This document shows positions 61,756 to 64,000 of a DNA stretch of 64,000 bases, piece by piece. The notes below the pieces were generated by a model. It was not told the DNA's origin. It searched no databases and saw nothing but the letters and a program-made list of their open reading frames with translations. The DNA is from Porticoccus sp041581635. GTDB lineage: Bacteria > Pseudomonadota > Gammaproteobacteria > Pseudomonadales > Porticoccaceae. How positions within the stretch are numbered: the first letter of the stretch is position 1; each line of letters opens with the position of its first letter. The position numbers were made by a program, and so were the translations under genes. The DNA lies in contig JBFICW010000008.1 of assembly GCA_041581635.1 (NCBI GenBank), forward strand, positions 13,328-77,327, written 5' to 3'.

Positions 61756-62103
61756 TTAATTGATCCATACTCCATTGATTACCTGGCAATCTATGGCATC
61801 GAGAAGCATATGAAGAGACAAACCAATACCCACCAGTCTTACTCGGGGTACAAAGCAGAGCACAACGTAAGTAACGATAAACCACGGCTGATGCAAAGGA
61901 TGGAAGCCAATACTACAGCGATCGGGGTCGTAGATCGGATTAGCCAACAGGTGGTCAACGTCAACCAGCATTGTAGTAATCATTAATAGGTATGCGACCT
62001 GCCAGTTCTTTCGAAAAAACAGCCCTGCAACCAATGCCGGCACCATAAAATGCAAGCCTAAATGTAGCATATGCCCTCTACTCAAGTTAGTACCCAAGTA
62101 CAT
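61756..62103 (-). CDS. DUF6122 family membrane protein
   Basis: A 115-residue protein with about three to four hydrophobic segments. The histidine- and aspartate-rich regions LHLGLHFMVP (about 13-22) and MLVDVDHLLANPIYDPDRCS (about 43-62) suggest a metal-dependent phospholipase-like or hydrolase fold, as in the DUF6122 family. GAGGT is eight bases before the ATG. Function unknown. Not clearly cotranscribed with its neighbours. Confidence 0.78.
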   Translation of the reverse strand: MYLGTNLSRGHMLHLGLHFMVPALVAGLFFRKNWQVAYLLMITTMLVDVDHLLANPIYDPDRCSIGFHPLHQPWFIVTYVVLCFVPRVRLVGIGLSLHMLLDAIDCQVINGVWIN

Positions 62104-62293
62104 AACGCCTACCTCAACAGTGCGATAACAAGGTCTTAAATTCTATTGATCACACTACTAGGTGGTGGCCGTTAATTTTTGTTTAACTGTAGACCGGCTA
62201 TTTATTTTTACCCAAAGGTTTAGCGTCATAGAGAGCTTAAGCGGCAAAGCCAACCAAGACTACTCTTGCCTATTAGCGAGTGCCCCCACTCCG

Positions 62294-62941
62294 TCAGGCT
62301 GCATACCAAAGTACCGCAAAGTAATGGAACATCGTCCCGGCTATCACACACAGATGCCAGATGAAATGGCCATACTTCAGCCGCGAGTCAGTAGCAAAGA
62401 ACGCCACTCCGACCGTGTAAGCCAACCCACCGCCAAGCAACAGAAGTAAACCCTCTGTCGGCACCCGATCAATCAAGGGATCAATCGCAACGACGATAAG
62501 CCATCCCATCAGCAGATAAAGACAGGTAAAGAGTACTGGGAGAGACGCCTGATAGTATGCCTTCAGCAGTACACCCAAGATGGCCAGCCCCCAAATAACC
62601 GCTAAAAGGGTCCACCCCCAAACACCATGAAGTACCCCAAGCGTAAAGGGCGTGTAGGTGCCAGCAATGAGCAAGAATATGGCAGAGTGTTCAATCAGCC
62701 TAAAAACGTGCTTGGCTTTACCCCTTGGCAAAACATGATAAAGCGTGGAAGCAAGGTAAAGGAAAACGATTGTGGCACAAAAGATACTTGCACCGACCAT
62801 AAATGCACGGTTGTCGTGACGTGCTGAATTAAGGATAAGAAAAGGCGCACCGACGAATGCAGCCATCAACCCGAAAGCATGGCTAACGCTGTTCGCAATC
62901 TCTTCAGCCCTCGATTGCTCTCGCATCTGACTCACAGACAT
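62294..62941 (-). CDS. Hemolysin III (TrhA/YqfA, PAQR) family protein
   Basis: A 215-residue protein with seven membrane helices. The family metal ligands are seen as EIANSVSHAFGLMAAFVGAP (about 12-31), SALYH-like SASTLYHVLP and the C-terminal GHFIWHLCVIAGTMFHYFAV. PAQR-type bacterial proteins act as amide hydrolases or in membrane homeostasis; the name hemolysin III is historical and no lysis should be inferred. Single gene. Confidence 0.9.
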   Translation of the reverse strand: MSVSQMREQSRAEEIANSVSHAFGLMAAFVGAPFLILNSARHDNRAFMVGASIFCATIVFLYLASTLYHVLPRGKAKHVFRLIEHSAIFLLIAGTYTPFTLGVLHGVWGWTLLAVIWGLAILGVLLKAYYQASLPVLFTCLYLLMGWLIVVAIDPLIDRVPTEGLLLLLGGGLAYTVGVAFFATDSRLKYGHFIWHLCVIAGTMFHYFAVLWYAA

Positions 62942-63029
62942 TTAGCAACAACAAGTACCTCGCCTTTAAGGGTTTCAGGAGGGAAGCACAACATTTGACC
63001 GCCCGTTGCAACGAATGGTCAAACAGCGC

Positions 63030-63803
63030 CTATAGCACACCTGAAACAAGCCCAACAGAAACCACCATCAGTAAGACAGACACCACCATCTGTATAAAGT
63101 GAATCGTGATTTTGGTGAGCAGCCGCGAACTGAAATAGGCACCAACAAATGCCGATACAGATGCAGCGATCACCAGCGGCCATTCAACACTGCGATGCTG
63201 CTCAACCATATCCCAACTATAAATTAGCATGCGGGACATATCGACCATCACAGCAAGCACGACGCCAGTTGCGACGAATTCCTCCTTAGTTAATCCCGCT
63301 TTGAGCAGAAACATACTTCTGAATGCACCTTGGTGGCCGGATAAACCACCAAAGAATCCACTCATCACACCACCAAAGGGAAGGTACTTTTTATCGGTTG
63401 CAATGAACGAGGACCCAGGCGACAACTCGAGCAAAACAAAGGTCAAGATGAGTCCGCCGATGACCAGCTTGACCGGCGACACTTGTAACTGGTTGCCGAA
63501 GGCCGTGTATTCAAATAACGGCGGAACGTCAACCAGCCAGCCGAGAACCAACGCACCCAGGAATGCAAAAATAATAGCGGGGATACCAAAACTCAAAAGC
63601 ACAGAGCGACTGGCCGCCCTGCCCAATAAAACAACTTTGAACACATTGTTGGCAAGATGCACCATTGCCGTAATCGCAATGGCTATTTCAACAGGAAAGA
63701 AGATCGCGACAACGGGCATAAGTAACGTTCCAAGGCCAAACCCAGAGAAAAGGGTCAATGCCGAGGCGAATAGTGCCGCTATTGAAACGACGATGATCTC
63801 CAC
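63030..63803 (-). CDS. TauE/SafE family sulfite exporter
   Basis: A 257-residue membrane protein with about eight helices. The duplicated TauE/SafE glycine motifs are visible: TLFSGFGLGTLLMPVVAIFF (about 14-33) and GVMSGFFGGLSGHQGAFRSM (about 145-164). The family exports sulfite, sulfonates or related anions. I chose the GTG at 63803 because AGGAGGT lies four bases before it; a TTG eight codons upstream is in frame but the strong Shine-Dalgarno would then be inside the gene. Confidence 0.88.
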   Translation of the reverse strand: MEIIVVSIAALFASALTLFSGFGLGTLLMPVVAIFFPVEIAIAITAMVHLANNVFKVVLLGRAASRSVLLSFGIPAIIFAFLGALVLGWLVDVPPLFEYTAFGNQLQVSPVKLVIGGLILTFVLLELSPGSSFIATDKKYLPFGGVMSGFFGGLSGHQGAFRSMFLLKAGLTKEEFVATGVVLAVMVDMSRMLIYSWDMVEQHRSVEWPLVIAASVSAFVGAYFSSRLLTKITIHFIQMVVSVLLMVVSVGLVSGVL

Positions 63804-63907
63804 ATTACCTCCTAGCGATAGATCCAACGCTGAGTTATCAGAAGGTGTCCACTAAAGTGGTATAAGATCAGCGGTGAAACCGTCCGCAGCCCTTACTTGT
63901 TATACGT

Positions 63908-64000
63908 TTAATCATCATACACATCCCTGAACGCCAGCATGCTCCAGATTTTTCGTTCATTTTCCTTGGGGAAGCCGCAGCGTTTCGTAAACGTTGTTGT
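63908..64000 (-). CDS. C-terminal end of an unidentified protein (partial)
   Basis: A minus-strand frame enters from the window edge and ends at a TAA at 63908-63910, giving 30 residues ending in KIWSMLAFRDVYDD. The codon use is ordinary and the gene is probably real, but 30 residues are too few to identify it. Confidence 0.5.
   Translation of the reverse strand, partial: TTTFTKRCGFPKENERKIWSMLAFRDVYDD

Overview
The window is chromosomal DNA of a heterotrophic gammaproteobacterium, most likely a marine member of the Cellvibrionales (Spongiibacteraceae-like). This rests on gene content and order: hslV-hslU-DUF971, then ubiE-ubiJ-ubiB-hisI-hisE-tatABC, follow the order known from Pseudomonas and its relatives, and rpmE/priA are divergent as in that group. 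Base composition is moderate and even. I see no insertion sequence, prophage, CRISPR array or rRNA operon. One tRNA is present (Gly, anticodon CCC).

Layout. 1-9.3 kb: end of a DUF547 gene, a secreted orphan, a DUF4197 protein, RhlE helicase, YajD, a MetX-like hydrolase, a secreted nuclease, L31, PriA and an FtsN-like SPOR protein. 9.6-12.4 kb: an MgtC gene whose 5' end looks frameshifted, small enzymes and SmrA. 12.5-17.9 kb: an amino-acid catabolic unit (leucine-type dehydrogenase plus a fused indolepyruvate ferredoxin oxidoreductase) with a divergent Lrp regulator. 18-21.5 kb: dgkA-cysE-M15 peptidase operon and an MscS channel. 21.6-23.6 kb: a patch of gene decay with two clear pseudogenes around one lipoprotein gene. 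23.6-28.5 kb: htpX, a Rieske protein, hslVU, DUF971 and a diguanylate cyclase. 28.6-33.3 kb: type III glutamine synthetase with a candidate sigma-54 promoter, then an ArsR/MDR/GST group. 33.4-41.9 kb: YgiQ, a RimB-RimK fusion, MscS, MtfA, an FAD enzyme, a VOC protein, tRNA-Gly and a glutaredoxin. 42-47.1 kb: small membrane and Sel1 proteins, a PqqD-like protein beside a Baeyer-Villiger-type monooxygenase, and an OlsF-like bifunctional acyltransferase. 47.4-52.8 kb: ubiquinone, histidine and Tat genes. 53-59.5 kb: a truncated NirB-like/globin chimera behind a sigma-54 promoter and attenuator, a TPP-riboswitch thiamine salvage operon, and hemN with a perfect FNR/ANR box. 59.8-64 kb: ppa, a thioredoxin/permease pair, DUF6122, a hemolysin III homologue and a TauE/SafE exporter.

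The thiamine operon is the most complete system: outer-membrane receptor, small thiamine-binding protein, PnuC-type permease and kinase, all behind one TPP riboswitch. The strongest oddities are the fused, deleted reductase/globin gene that still carries nitrogen-type promoter and leader elements, and two neighbouring genes each broken by one amber codon plus one frameshift. Both lesions can be read directly by joining reading frames. I found no clearly new defence or mobile system.
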